From Cyclobacteriaceae bacterium (GTDB lineage Bacteria; Bacteroidota; Bacteroidia; Cytophagales; Cyclobacteriaceae), in contig JAHCHY010000008.1 of NCBI GenBank assembly GCA_026129485.1, positions 120,657 to 184,656 on the forward strand: a stretch of DNA of 64,000 nt, in the 5' to 3' direction. Shown here piece after piece: positions 55,619 to 64,000 of the stretch. The notes under the pieces are model-generated. The model had not been told where the DNA came from. It saw only the letters and a list, made by a program, of their open reading frames with translations, and did not search any database. Both the position numbers and the translations under genes were made by a program. The stretch's first letter is position 1; each line of letters begins with the position of its first letter.

Positions 55619-57523
55619 ATGTCCGCACCAATTGAAATATTAAAACAATACTGGGGCTACACGCAGTTTCGCTCTCCGCAGGATAAAATCATTGATGCGG
55701 TACTAAGCAGGCAGGATGTACTGGCCATTCTGCCTACCGGTGGAGGCAAGTCCATTTGCTTCCAGGTGCCCGCCCTTATGCAAGAGGGAGTTTGCCTCGT
55801 AATAACACCGCTCATCGCCTTAATGCAGGACCAGGTAAAGCAATTGAAAGAACGTGGCATACCGGCAGTAGCGGTTCATGCCGGCATGCATCATCGTGAG
55901 ATTGATATTACATTGGATAACTGTGTGTACGGGAAACAAAAATTCTTGTACCTCTCGCCCGAACGCCTGCAAACCGACCTGTTCAAAGAGCGTGTAAAAA
56001 AAATGAACGTAAGCCTCGTGGCGATTGACGAGGCGCATTGCATTTCGCAATGGGGGTATGATTTCCGTCCGCCTTATTTAAAGATCGCTGAGCTAAGAAA
56101 TATTCATCCGGACGTACCGTTTATTGCATTAACGGCTTCCGCCACCGGGCAGGTACAGGCCGACATCATGGATAAGCTGCAACTGAAGCAGGCTGCTTTG
56201 TTTCAAAAAAGTTTTGCAAGGGATAATCTTTCACTCGTCATCCGGAAATCAGAGCTGAAAGAAAAAAAGCTGCTGGAAATACTTCGCAAAGTTCCCGGGT
56301 CAGCTATTGTCTATGTTCGCTCGCGCAAAGCCACCGTGGTGCTGGCAACATTCCTAAAAAAGAACAGCATTAGCGCGACATACTATCATGCAGGCCTTAC
56401 CCATGCCGAGCGAACCTCGCGCCAGGAAGAGTGGATTACCAATCGTAGTCGTGTAATGGTAGCTACCAACGCCTTTGGCATGGGCATCGATAAAGCCGAT
56501 GTGCGCGTGGTCGTGCACATGGATTTACCGGAAACCCTTGAAGCTTATTACCAGGAGGCGGGCCGTGCCGGTCGGGATGGCAAACGGAGCTATGCTGCCG
56601 TGCTTTATCACAACTCGGATATTGATTCTTTGCAATTAAAAGTCGAGCAGGCGCAACCCACGTTGGAAGCGTTGAAAAAAATCTACCAGGGGCTGGCCAA
56701 CTTCTTCCAGGTGGCTATGGGCAGCAGCCAGGGCGAAAGTTTCGATTTTGACCTCGAAGTGTTTTGCCACAAATTAAACCTGAAGTCGACCGAAGTATAT
56801 CCTGCGCTTAAAAAGCTGGAAGAGTTCGGGCTGATCGAATTCAATGAAAGCTTTTACAGGCCCACCGTACTTCACTTTGCGTTTGATAACAAAAAGCTGT
56901 ACGAGTTCCAGGTAGCGCACGCCCGGTTCGACCCGTTAATTAAAGCCCTGCTTCGCTTGTACGGTGGTGAGCTGTATGCTGATTTCACGCAGGTATCCGA
57001 AAAGCAGGTTGCACAGATGCTGCGATTACCGGAAGCTGCTGTAAAGCTGGAGCTGGAGCAATTGCACAACCTGCAGGTGTTGGTTTATGAACCACAGGAT
57101 GAACGTGCTAAAGTAACATTTGTAACCGCCCGGCAGGATGCGGAACGCTTATCCATCGATAAAAAAGAATTTGACCGCAGGCGTGCGCTGCACCTGAGCA
57201 AGATGGAGGCTATGGTTAATTATACTACGCAAACCCACCGGTGCCGCATGCAGCTCATACAGGAGTACTTCGGTGAAATTACGGATACCGTGTGCGGCCG
57301 GTGCGATGTATGCATCGAAAAGCACAAACAGCAAAACACCGCGCTGTTTAAAGATTACGAGCAGCAGATCAACTACCTGCTTACGCAAAAACCCATGACG
57401 GTGGACGAGCTGGAGTTAGCCGTTGACCCAACCGAAAAAGAAGTTTTTATTGAAATTGTTCGTGAAATGGTTGATTCGGAAGAGCTGTATTATGATGAGG
57501 TTTGGGTACTGCATAAGAGGTAA
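55619..57523 (+). CDS. recQ: RecQ-family ATP-dependent DNA helicase
   Basis: 634 residues. Motif 0/I: QDKIIDAVLSRQDVLAILPTGGGKSICFQVPAL; DEAH box VAIDEAHCISQWGYDFRPPYLK; motif VI MDLPETLEAYYQEAGRAGRDG; zinc-binding region with CRMQLIQEYFGE...CGRCDVC; winged-helix domain before it. It is a 3'-5' DNA helicase for recombination and repair. The C-terminus differs from E. coli RecQ: there is a degenerate helical tail rather than a clear HRDC domain. It starts 10 bp after the hydratase gene on the same strand. Confidence 0.94.
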   Translation: MSAPIEILKQYWGYTQFRSPQDKIIDAVLSRQDVLAILPTGGGKSICFQVPALMQEGVCLVITPLIALMQDQVKQLKERGIPAVAVHAGMHHREIDITLDNCVYGKQKFLYLSPERLQTDLFKERVKKMNVSLVAIDEAHCISQWGYDFRPPYLKIAELRNIHPDVPFIALTASATGQVQADIMDKLQLKQAALFQKSFARDNLSLVIRKSELKEKKLLEILRKVPGSAIVYVRSRKATVVLATFLKKNSISATYYHAGLTHAERTSRQEEWITNRSRVMVATNAFGMGIDKADVRVVVHMDLPETLEAYYQEAGRAGRDGKRSYAAVLYHNSDIDSLQLKVEQAQPTLEALKKIYQGLANFFQVAMGSSQGESFDFDLEVFCHKLNLKSTEVYPALKKLEEFGLIEFNESFYRPTVLHFAFDNKKLYEFQVAHARFDPLIKALLRLYGGELYADFTQVSEKQVAQMLRLPEAAVKLELEQLHNLQVLVYEPQDERAKVTFVTARQDAERLSIDKKEFDRRRALHLSKMEAMVNYTTQTHRCRMQLIQEYFGEITDTVCGRCDVCIEKHKQQNTALFKDYEQQINYLLTQKPMTVDELELAVDPTEKEVFIEIVREMVDSEELYYDEVWVLHKR

Positions 57524-57599
57524 GTAGAATCGGGCATCGAAATCAATAATTCAAGCTTCAAGCTCACGAATCAATAATCATAAATCTATAAAATTGTAA

Positions 57600-57617
57600 T
57601 TACTTTCAGGAAAGTAA
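57600..57617. repeat. Perfect 8-2-8 palindrome after recQ
   Basis: TTACTTTC-AG-GAAAGTAA in the AT-rich gap between recQ and the convergent DUF1835 gene. A second short hairpin, GGACTT-TTG-AAGTCC, lies near 57642. Neither is followed by a convincing T-run. Confidence 0.4.
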
Positions 57618-57691
57618 ATATCAAAATCTGTCATAGCTGTGGACTTTTGAAGTCCTGTCTAAAGTGGCGCGTATCGCCAAGGAATCCCATG

Positions 57692-58444
57692 TTAGCGGTA
57701 GTGCATTACTTTGTCATAAAGATGTTCTAATTGAGTATCACCGAACCCATAAATACTTTCTCTTTTCCAAAACTCTTTAAACACTTCATGGAGGTCGGTA
57801 GATACATTTTTTATAATGTCTTCAATAACTTTTTCAGGTCTGCCATTTGTGCCATCTTTCGGGAACCGGTCAATATGTGCCTTTACTACTTCCTGCAAGT
57901 ATGGAAAAGTAAAAGATTGATTTTGTGCAAGACGAGTTAATGCTGAAAAGTTATTGTCTTTATAGGCTGCCCATAATTCTTGCCCTAATTGTAAGTCAGC
58001 AGCACTTAAAAGAATTCTATTACTAAAACAAAACTGAAGCTGGCTTGAATTAGCCGGTCCGAATCCATTCCAAAACTGTTTATCGTTTCTATCTAAATAG
58101 GAAGTATAAACAGCGTAAACTTTTTTCTTTACTGACAAATTATTAATGATTGAAATAATGAACCACATATTTACCTGGCAAAACAAGTCATACTCAAACC
58201 AAAGGTTGAATTCGGAATTATCAGGCGCATCCATTATTTTTTTAAATTCACCAGCAACCTTGTCGTGATACTCAGGTTCTGTTAATCCCATGTACTTAGC
58301 TCTTGATTGCCAAAAGTCTTGAAGATTGTCGCCTGACAAATCTCCATCTATAAGACCTTCTCTTACTACAACTACATCGCCTTCAATTTTGGTATCCGGA
58401 AAACTGTAAGCAAGAGAATCGCCATTTAAAATATGGTAAATCAT
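57692..58444 (-). CDS. DUF1835 domain protein
   Basis: 250 residues. The N-terminal IYHILNGDSLAYSFPDTKIEGDVVVVREGLIDGDL is the DUF1835 opening, and the rest (NLWFEYDLFCQVNMWFIISIIN, FGPANSSQLQFC) is helical with no signal peptide or membrane span. DUF1835 proteins have no agreed function; the G-D-S and E-G-L motifs suggest a nucleotide- or sugar-type pocket, but this is conjecture. Its DNA is clearly more AT-rich than recQ, which suggests accessory origin. Confidence 0.8.
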   Translation of the reverse strand: MIYHILNGDSLAYSFPDTKIEGDVVVVREGLIDGDLSGDNLQDFWQSRAKYMGLTEPEYHDKVAGEFKKIMDAPDNSEFNLWFEYDLFCQVNMWFIISIINNLSVKKKVYAVYTSYLDRNDKQFWNGFGPANSSQLQFCFSNRILLSAADLQLGQELWAAYKDNNFSALTRLAQNQSFTFPYLQEVVKAHIDRFPKDGTNGRPEKVIEDIIKNVSTDLHEVFKEFWKRESIYGFGDTQLEHLYDKVMHYR

Positions 58445-58530
58445 AATTGTGATGTTTTTGTATTCTGATTAACGCTGCCGTTCGTCATTCTATGGATATG
58501 TTGGTTTGTAGCGGAACCTTTGTCAATTTA

Positions 58531-58980
58531 TTATAATAAAGCAGAAACCGAGACTAATACATGTGCAACAATTCCTGCTAAGATAGCACCAAGTCTTTGA
58601 CGAGCAGATGTATATCTGCGTTCGTGATAAAAAGCCCATGCCGCAAGTGGTAGCCATAGCACCACGGCTGATATAAGACCAGGTGAGTATGAATACGTAA
58701 ATATGCTTCCCAAAATATGCAGCAAGGTGTTAATCGTAACGATACTTGCTAAAACCAATACAATCCGATGGTCTCGTTGCCAAATGGCGATAGATGTTGC
58801 AATTATCATAATGAACATAAATACTCCATTTAGCAGCAAAAAGCTATCTTCTGTCATATTTGAATTAGCGACACGTGAGAGCCAATTAAAAAAACGTTCG
58901 CCAGCCCAATACTCTTCGGCAATGTGTACAACATAAGTGCAGGGAAAGAGTATTATTAGTTTCGACACAGTCTTTGTCAT
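58531..58980 (-). CDS. HXXEE-motif membrane protein
   Basis: 149 residues, with about four membrane helices. HIAEEYWAGERFFNWL gives the HxxEE motif that names the family, followed by FLLLNGVFMFIMIIATSIAIW and LLHILGSIFTYSYSPGLISAVVLWLP. The motif residues could bind a metal in the membrane, but no activity is known. Like its neighbour DUF1835 gene it is AT-rich and sits in an accessory-looking stretch. Single gene. Confidence 0.8.
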   Translation of the reverse strand: MTKTVSKLIILFPCTYVVHIAEEYWAGERFFNWLSRVANSNMTEDSFLLLNGVFMFIMIIATSIAIWQRDHRIVLVLASIVTINTLLHILGSIFTYSYSPGLISAVVLWLPLAAWAFYHERRYTSARQRLGAILAGIVAHVLVSVSALL

Positions 58981-59064
58981 TTTGGTTATTGTTAATGCCG
59001 TGTCGTTATTACATTGCCGCCAACATCAAATTTATATACTTATTTTCAGTGATTTATAATACTG

Positions 59065-60387
59065 CTAATCGTTTTCTTTAGTAAATACCGCTTCACCCTG
59101 TGGCCGCCTGATGATCATTTGCTTTTTAGCCGTATCGAACTCAACCGTAACCCCGGGGGCAAGGTTAAATTTATCGGGAGCCGTAGCTTCTAACGGTATG
59201 GTCGAACCTCCGTTGTCAATAGAAATGGTTTTACCGGTTTTGATCACCGTCATCTTTGCAGGCTTACCGGCTATCACATAAACGCCCGTATATTGGTCTA
59301 TGAGTTCCTCGCTTACTTCCAGCGCTTCAAATGTGGGAACTTCGTAAGGCTTGTTCCAGTAAATATCGAAAACACCGGCAATAATATCCTTGACAGGATA
59401 AATCTTTGCGTTGGTAGTATATGCCAGGGCCAGTTTTTCCGCAGGTTCATAAGCCAACCATGAACCCGAAACGTTGCTGCCTCCGGTATGACCGTACAGC
59501 GTATGGCCAGCAAAGGAAAAAAGCTCCATGCCCATGCCCTCCCCGTCACGCATGGTTTTCATTTGATCAAGGCTGCCTTTCGAGATCAGTTTTTCATCGA
59601 ACAGTGCCTGAATAAATTTGCACATATCGGTTGGTGTAGAGATGATAGCACCCGCACCGGCCGGGATACTAAGGTCTATTTCAGGCGCTTCTTTCCATGC
59701 GCCCAAATACCGGTACGAAAGGCTTTCGTTATCATCCACATTGTTATTCCCTAAGCCCAGGTAAGTGTTTTTCAGGCCAATCTTATCAGCGATGCGTTGC
59801 TTTAGTATTTCCTGGTAAGGTTTACCGTCAATTTTTTCTAAAATATAGCCCAACAACACAAAGCCGGTATTGCTATAGGAATGTTGGCTGTCGGGTTCAA
59901 ACAACGGTTTTTCTTTTGCAATTGCTGCAATTATTTCCTCATGAGTTCTTGGCTGCGCTCGCCAGCCTGTAGGAACATTCATATCGGGTATGCCGCTGCG
60001 GTGCGAAAGAATGTGAGCAATGGTAATCTTGTCTGCATTGGGAATCTGCGGAAAGAATTGATCTAAGCGGTCAGTCAACTCTAATTTTCCTTCTTCCACC
60101 AACTGAAACGTCATGACAGTGGTATAAGTCTTGGTAATAGAGGCAATGCGGTATTTACTGTCCCCGGTCAGAGGTTTTTTTACTGTTTCAGTAATTTGTC
60201 CATAACCAAATGAACGGGAGTAGAGGATCTTTCCATCTTTGGCGATAGTAATGCTGCCCATACCTTTATTTTTTTCAAGGAGACGGTCAAACAACAGGTC
60301 GAGCTTGGCTTTGTCGAGCTGTTGTGCGTTTCCTGTTACACACAGGGCCAGCCACACGATAGCCACAAATAATATTCTAATGTTCAT
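59065..60387 (-). CDS. Class C beta-lactamase-like serine hydrolase
   Basis: About 440 residues from the ATG at 60387, which gives a signal peptide (NIRILFVAIVWLALCVTG, cleaved near NAQ); the upstream ATG at 60438 does not. The catalytic Ser and Lys are in YRIASITKTYTTVM (S-x-x-K), the Tyr in HSYSNTGFVLLGYIL, and a later GHTGGSNVSGSWLAY takes the K/H-T-G place. Such enzymes act as esterases, D-aminopeptidases or penicillin-binding proteins; whether it hydrolyses beta-lactams cannot be said. It lies 57 bp after an XRE gene and shares its strand. Confidence 0.88.
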   Translation of the reverse strand: MNIRILFVAIVWLALCVTGNAQQLDKAKLDLLFDRLLEKNKGMGSITIAKDGKILYSRSFGYGQITETVKKPLTGDSKYRIASITKTYTTVMTFQLVEEGKLELTDRLDQFFPQIPNADKITIAHILSHRSGIPDMNVPTGWRAQPRTHEEIIAAIAKEKPLFEPDSQHSYSNTGFVLLGYILEKIDGKPYQEILKQRIADKIGLKNTYLGLGNNNVDDNESLSYRYLGAWKEAPEIDLSIPAGAGAIISTPTDMCKFIQALFDEKLISKGSLDQMKTMRDGEGMGMELFSFAGHTLYGHTGGSNVSGSWLAYEPAEKLALAYTTNAKIYPVKDIIAGVFDIYWNKPYEVPTFEALEVSEELIDQYTGVYVIAGKPAKMTVIKTGKTISIDNGGSTIPLEATAPDKFNLAPGVTVEFDTAKKQMIIRRPQGEAVFTKEND

Positions 60388-60444
60388 AATGAGATTTTTA
60401 ATAGTTAAGGTAAAGGAGCTTCCTGACAAACCTGCCATCCCATA

Positions 60445-60669
60445 TTATCGGTTCTTTCCTTTTTTGTCGGGTATATATTCCAGAATATCGCCCGGCTGGC
60501 AGTCTAATGCATTACAAATTGCCTCCAAGGTGCTAAAGCGGATTGCTTTTGCTTTTCCTGTTTTTAAGATAGAGAGGTTAGATAATGTTAAATCAACCTT
60601 TTCTGAAAGCTCGTTCAGCGACATTTTTCGCTTTGCCATCATCACATCTACATTTACAATAATCGGCAT
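60445..60669 (-). CDS. XRE/Cro-type HTH regulator, YozG-like
   Basis: 74 residues, almost entirely a helix-turn-helix: VDVMMAKRKMSLNELSEKVDLTLSNLSILKTGKAKAIRFSTLEAICNALDCQPGDILEY. This is the small Cro/C1-type regulator that accompanies DUF2975 membrane proteins in Firmicutes and Bacteroidota. It starts 3 bp after the DUF2975 stop, so the pair is one unit. It is the natural candidate to bind the inverted repeat upstream of the DUF2975 gene. Confidence 0.9.
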   Translation of the reverse strand: MPIIVNVDVMMAKRKMSLNELSEKVDLTLSNLSILKTGKAKAIRFSTLEAICNALDCQPGDILEYIPDKKGKNR

Positions 60670-60672
60670 GGC

Positions 60673-61152
60673 TTAAATGGTTAGGTCGTTTTCGGATTTC
60701 ATATCAACGGCATTTTGCAGCAGTTTTTCAAATATTGCCGCAGCCGTTGCAACCACAATAGAAGCAAAAGTTGTTACAATACAAATGGCAAGAAAACCTG
60801 CGGGGTCGTCATCCCCATTATGGGATAACATTATGAATAGCCCTGCCGCCACGATTAAAACGCTTAGCACAATGGCACAATACTTTATGCTCTTTAATGC
60901 ATTAACAGCGTTTGAAGAAAATACTTTGTTTTGCCTGATGTAGCCCAGCAACCTGAATGCCTTGTACAGCGCAACAAAAAAAGCGATGGATGCTAAGTAT
61001 CCATACAGGATGAACGGATCAGAATAAATACTGAACCAATCTAAATTTACGGCCCGTCCTTCGGTGGAGGGAAGCCAAATCAAAATGGTAAGCGCTACTA
61101 TGCCGATAAGCACAATAACTGCCTGAAGAAATACGATTGAAGCTCTTTTCAT
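60673..61152 (-). CDS. DUF2975 membrane protein
   Basis: 159 residues with four hydrophobic segments: VFLQAVIVLIGIVALTILIWL, LYGYLASIAFFVALYKAF, YCAIVLSVLIVAAGLFIML and FLAICIVTTFASIVVATAAAIF. It matches the DUF2975 pattern and pairs with the XRE regulator 3 bp downstream, the standard arrangement. Function is unknown; by analogy the membrane protein may sense a signal and sequester the regulator. A promoter and inverted repeat lie just upstream. Confidence 0.85.
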   Translation of the reverse strand: MKRASIVFLQAVIVLIGIVALTILIWLPSTEGRAVNLDWFSIYSDPFILYGYLASIAFFVALYKAFRLLGYIRQNKVFSSNAVNALKSIKYCAIVLSVLIVAAGLFIMLSHNGDDDPAGFLAICIVTTFASIVVATAAAIFEKLLQNAVDMKSENDLTI

Positions 61153-61181
61153 AATGGTTTTACGAGTTTTGGATTGCGCCT

Positions 61182-61220
61182 CAAATGTGATAAATATTTA
61201 TTGATAAACAATAAATATTT
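61182..61220 (-). promoter_or_regulatory. Promoter and operator of the DUF2975-XRE unit
   Basis: On the minus strand: TTG (plus 61209-61211), 19-nt spacer, CACATTTG (plus 61182-61189). A perfect 11-bp inverted repeat, AAATATTTATT (61192-61202) and AATAAATATTT (61210-61220), spans the -33 element. Each arm contains the palindrome AAATATTT, 21 bp apart, two helical turns. Confidence 0.62.
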
Positions 61221-61396
61221 ACTAATTTTAGTAAAAAAACCAAATTGATTTACAAATCCGGAATTTGAATTGTCGCGTGTTGTAATTAGCTGGCTCGTCT
61301 GTTAGTTTCCGCGTACCGCGGACATAGTTGGAAATTTTGATACATTTATACATAAGAAAAGAGCTAAAAGAGTAGAGCAAGTAAATTCAACTCATA

Positions 61397-63814
61397 ATGT
61401 TTACAAATTACCTAAAGGCCACTTACCGACATCTGATAAAGAATAAAATTAACTTCCTTTTCAAGCTCGGTGGGCTCACATTAGCATTGTTTAGTTTTCT
61501 TGTAATTGCCCTTTATGTTTCTTTTCAATTGTCCTTCGACAAGTATCATTATGATTATGAAAACATCTATCGGGTAAATTCAAATCGGGATGAGGACGGA
61601 AAAATGGAGCAATATGCTATGGTTCCTCCGGCAATAGGCCCCGCAATAAAAGCCGGGTTTCCTGAGATAAGATCATTTACGAGACTCAGTGAATCAAACC
61701 GGGCCTTCATTAGATACAATGAAAAGCTAATGAGGTTAAGAGGGTTCGCGGAGGCCGACAGCTCCTTGTTCAATGTCTTTACTTTTGAATTTATAAAAGG
61801 TGATAGACGTGCGCTAAGCAGGCCAGGCACTATCGTATTGACATCATCTCTTTCTATCCGGATTTTTGGTGATGAAGACCCAATCGGCAAGCTGATCTCC
61901 TTTCCTGACAGGCAGAATAAATCTTTAGAGGTAGCAGCAATCATCAAAGATTTGCCCGCCAATACTCACTTAAACTTCAGCGCTGTTATGCCATTCAATG
62001 CATTTGAAGGAGGCAATAATCCTTCAAATGATTCATGGGAAATTACCTGGGATGGATCAGTCCATCTTTATGTTCGATTGAATCATCAGGAAAATCCGAA
62101 TCAATTTTCTGATAAGATTAATCCGGTGATTGCAAAGAATGTTGCTAAAAGGGAAGATGGCGGGGAAAAAAAGTTTAGCGTTTTCCTTCAGCCAATAACA
62201 GAAATTTATCTTGGCCCAAATATGAATATGGAATTTTTTGAGAACGGTAACGGGCTTTACGTCTATATTTTCTCTTTACTCAGTATTTTCTTGCTTGTGA
62301 TTGCCAGCTTCAACTACATTAATCTATCCATAGCTGACTTTCACAGTCGAAGTAAAGAAATAGGAGTTAGAAAAATTCTTGGCGCCCGGAAAAAACAGAT
62401 TGCCTTTCAGGTAACACTGGAGACGCTGTTTCTTTGTTTTTTGGGTTTGCTAATAAGTCTGATTATTCTATACCTCCTATTCCCCAAAGTTTTGGTACTG
62501 CTTGACCCAAATCTCAAGTTAGAGATATTGCTCAATACAAATGTTATGGCCCTGATAATATTCACAGTATTATTTTTGGCTGCTTTTTCAACTGCATATC
62601 CAGCCTTTCAGCTTTCAATGAATAACCCAATAAGTGATCTAAGCAAGGGGGTTGGATTTGGAAATAGCCTGTCTATTAGCAAGACCCTTTTGCTGTTCCA
62701 ATTCATAATCTCCATTATTTGTATTAGCGCAACCTTGATAGTCGGGAGCCAGGTTGATTATATTAATACGAAGGATTTAGGGTATGACCGTACCAACTTA
62801 ATTAGCTTGATTATGCCAGACGAATATCCCCTTGAAAAAGCAGCAGTATTAAAGGATGAAGTAAGCAGGCTTACGGGTGTGGTATCAACATCATATTCTC
62901 ACTATCACATGACCGGAGTTCCCTATTTTAAAGGTGAGTACGAGGTGGAAGCAGATGATGCTATGAAGCAGACGTTGATAAGTGAAGTTTTTGTAGATCA
63001 TGATTTTCTAAAAACTATGGGCGTAAAAACTCTCCTCGGAAGAAACTTTGATATTAATAATCCGGCAGATTCACATAAGGCATTTATTGTGAATGAAACA
63101 GCGGTGAAGGAGTTCGGATGGACTGACCCCCTTGGAAAGAAAATAAGGGTAAAACAAACCAGAGGAGAAATTGAAAAATGGGAAGGTATAGTGGTAGGTG
63201 TTGTTCAGGATTTCAATACAAGGCCCTTGCGTGAGAAAGTAGAACCGGTGGTCATGCGGCTCCCATATGATTCATGGCCGGGCTATTGCCTGAATGTAAG
63301 GATTGACAGGTCCATAAGCGAGGCCCTTCCTTTGCTCAAGACTACTTATGAAAAAGTCATTGAGGGGTTTCCAATCGACTATAGAATTGTAGGGGATATG
63401 TACGACAGTCAATACAGGGATGAGAATAAAGCTCTTGCTGCACTTCAGGTTGGGGCATGGATGGTAGCGCTAATTTCGTCTATCGGGATTTTTTCGCTAT
63501 CAGCTTACATGTCCATCAGGCGCATGAAAGAATTTGGTATCCGTAAAGTTCTTGGGGCAACATCCCGACAAATTACCTTATTACATGTAGGCGGCTTTAT
63601 GAAAATAGTATTAGTTGCAAATGTAATTGCATTACCCATTGCTTATTGGTTAATGAAAGAATGGCTGGTCGGATTTGCATATCGCACCAACCTTGGCGGT
63701 ATAATATTTATAACAGTAACGGCAATTTCATTTTTATTAGTTATTGTTTCTGCCGGTTATTCTTCTCTACGGGCAGGGAAAATGAATCCGGTTGATGTGA
63801 TAAAGATTCAATAG
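61397..63814 (+). CDS. MacB/FtsX-type ABC transporter permease, orphan
   Basis: 805 residues with the same layout as the 23063 gene: MFTNYLKATYRHLIKNKINFLFKLGGLTLALFSFLVIALY, two MacB-like periplasmic core domains, FtsX domains with SRSKEIGVRKILGARKKQIAFQV and RRMKEFGIRKVLGATSRQITLL, and a tail ending SLRAGKMNPVDVIKIQ. No ATPase gene is adjacent. It is noticeably AT-rich compared with the 23063 copy, suggesting separate acquisition. Cargo unknown. Confidence 0.88.
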   Translation: MFTNYLKATYRHLIKNKINFLFKLGGLTLALFSFLVIALYVSFQLSFDKYHYDYENIYRVNSNRDEDGKMEQYAMVPPAIGPAIKAGFPEIRSFTRLSESNRAFIRYNEKLMRLRGFAEADSSLFNVFTFEFIKGDRRALSRPGTIVLTSSLSIRIFGDEDPIGKLISFPDRQNKSLEVAAIIKDLPANTHLNFSAVMPFNAFEGGNNPSNDSWEITWDGSVHLYVRLNHQENPNQFSDKINPVIAKNVAKREDGGEKKFSVFLQPITEIYLGPNMNMEFFENGNGLYVYIFSLLSIFLLVIASFNYINLSIADFHSRSKEIGVRKILGARKKQIAFQVTLETLFLCFLGLLISLIILYLLFPKVLVLLDPNLKLEILLNTNVMALIIFTVLFLAAFSTAYPAFQLSMNNPISDLSKGVGFGNSLSISKTLLLFQFIISIICISATLIVGSQVDYINTKDLGYDRTNLISLIMPDEYPLEKAAVLKDEVSRLTGVVSTSYSHYHMTGVPYFKGEYEVEADDAMKQTLISEVFVDHDFLKTMGVKTLLGRNFDINNPADSHKAFIVNETAVKEFGWTDPLGKKIRVKQTRGEIEKWEGIVVGVVQDFNTRPLREKVEPVVMRLPYDSWPGYCLNVRIDRSISEALPLLKTTYEKVIEGFPIDYRIVGDMYDSQYRDENKALAALQVGAWMVALISSIGIFSLSAYMSIRRMKEFGIRKVLGATSRQITLLHVGGFMKIVLVANVIALPIAYWLMKEWLVGFAYRTNLGGIIFITVTAISFLLVIVSAGYSSLRAGKMNPVDVIKIQ

Positions 63815-63971
63815 GAACTGAATAAAATTACAAAGATCAGCACGCCATTAATTTTCATATTTGTAGTGAGTTTAGAATCCGGCAAGGATAAATTTAGTTA
63901 CCAAAGGTAACGGTAAATTGGTTTTCTTATTTTTACTTACCTTAAATCTTTGTCCTTCAACCCTGCCTCCC
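63815..63971. other. Intergenic region before the last partial gene
   Basis: About 157 bp; a -7-like AATCTTTG near 63945 precedes the partial CDS. Nothing else recognised. Confidence 0.35.
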
Positions 63972-64000
63972 ATGCGACTGATCATTTTATTCACCCTTCT
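63972..64000 (+). CDS. Start of a secreted or membrane protein, cut by the window edge
   Basis: An ATG at 63972 opens MRLIILFTL, a typical start of a signal peptide, and continues out of the window. A -7-like box lies upstream. The product cannot be identified. Confidence 0.4.

Noticed and set aside
1-64000. CRISPR array, prophage, IS element or integrative island
   Set aside because: No regularly spaced repeats, transposase, integrase or phage structural gene is seen in any frame.

Overview
The window looks like chromosomal DNA of a bacterium of the phylum Bacteroidota, probably a Cytophagales-type lineage. The evidence is family-level: a TPR-containing histidine kinase, a TonB receptor with a carboxypeptidase-like N-terminal domain, a DUF4374 surface lipoprotein, DUF2975/XRE and DUF6686-type proteins, a small glycine-rich RRM protein, and many TAnnTTTG-type -7 promoter boxes with weak Shine-Dalgarno sequences. 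I see no insertion sequence, prophage, rRNA operon or CRISPR array. Three tRNA genes are present (Pro, Asn, Leu).

Layout. 1-10.3 kb: housekeeping and envelope genes (end of a SixA-like phosphatase, a lone exbD, a TPR histidine kinase, an ArsR-type regulator, a YjjG-type nucleotidase, proline-catabolic pruA) and a creD operon with its winged-helix regulator. 10.3-27.7 kb: tRNA-Asn, Hsp20, an HtrA/Deg protease, an ALDH7-type dehydrogenase, a response regulator, gamma-glutamyltransferase, an RRM protein, a phosphoesterase, a HelD-type helicase, an orphan FtsX-type permease and a ChaN-like protein. 28.3-38.4 kb: an eight-gene iron-siderophore uptake locus. 38.6-39.5 kb: dinD. 39.8-49.3 kb: a divergent heme cluster carrying every enzyme from glutamyl-tRNA to protoheme (hemA-C-D-E-F-B-L on the minus strand, hemH-hemG on the plus strand), followed by an AraC regulator. 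50.4-57.5 kb: tRNA-Leu, a SAM hydrolase, phoH, comEC, an enoyl-CoA hydratase and recQ. 57.6-64 kb: a visibly AT-richer accessory stretch with DUF1835 and HXXEE proteins, a class C serine hydrolase, an XRE/DUF2975 pair and a second orphan FtsX permease.

How the genes work together. The TonB receptor, DUF4374 lipoprotein, Fes-like esterase, periplasmic binding protein, FecCD permease, ATPase and siderophore-interacting reductase form a plausible route from ferric siderophore at the cell surface to free Fe2+ in the cytoplasm. The heme cluster, just downstream, would be a major consumer of that iron. A perfect PerR/Fur-type palindrome lies between hemA and hemH, and a different palindrome (ATTTAGTCTAAAT) overlaps the presumed promoter of the iron locus.

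The most interesting regulatory signals read directly from the sequence are: two AAAGTACTTT palindromes at identical spacing from -7 boxes in the creD operon; the PerR-like box in the heme cluster; an 11-bp inverted repeat bracketing the -33 element of the DUF2975/XRE operon; and a tRNA-Pro with an AGG anticodon, unusual for bacteria.
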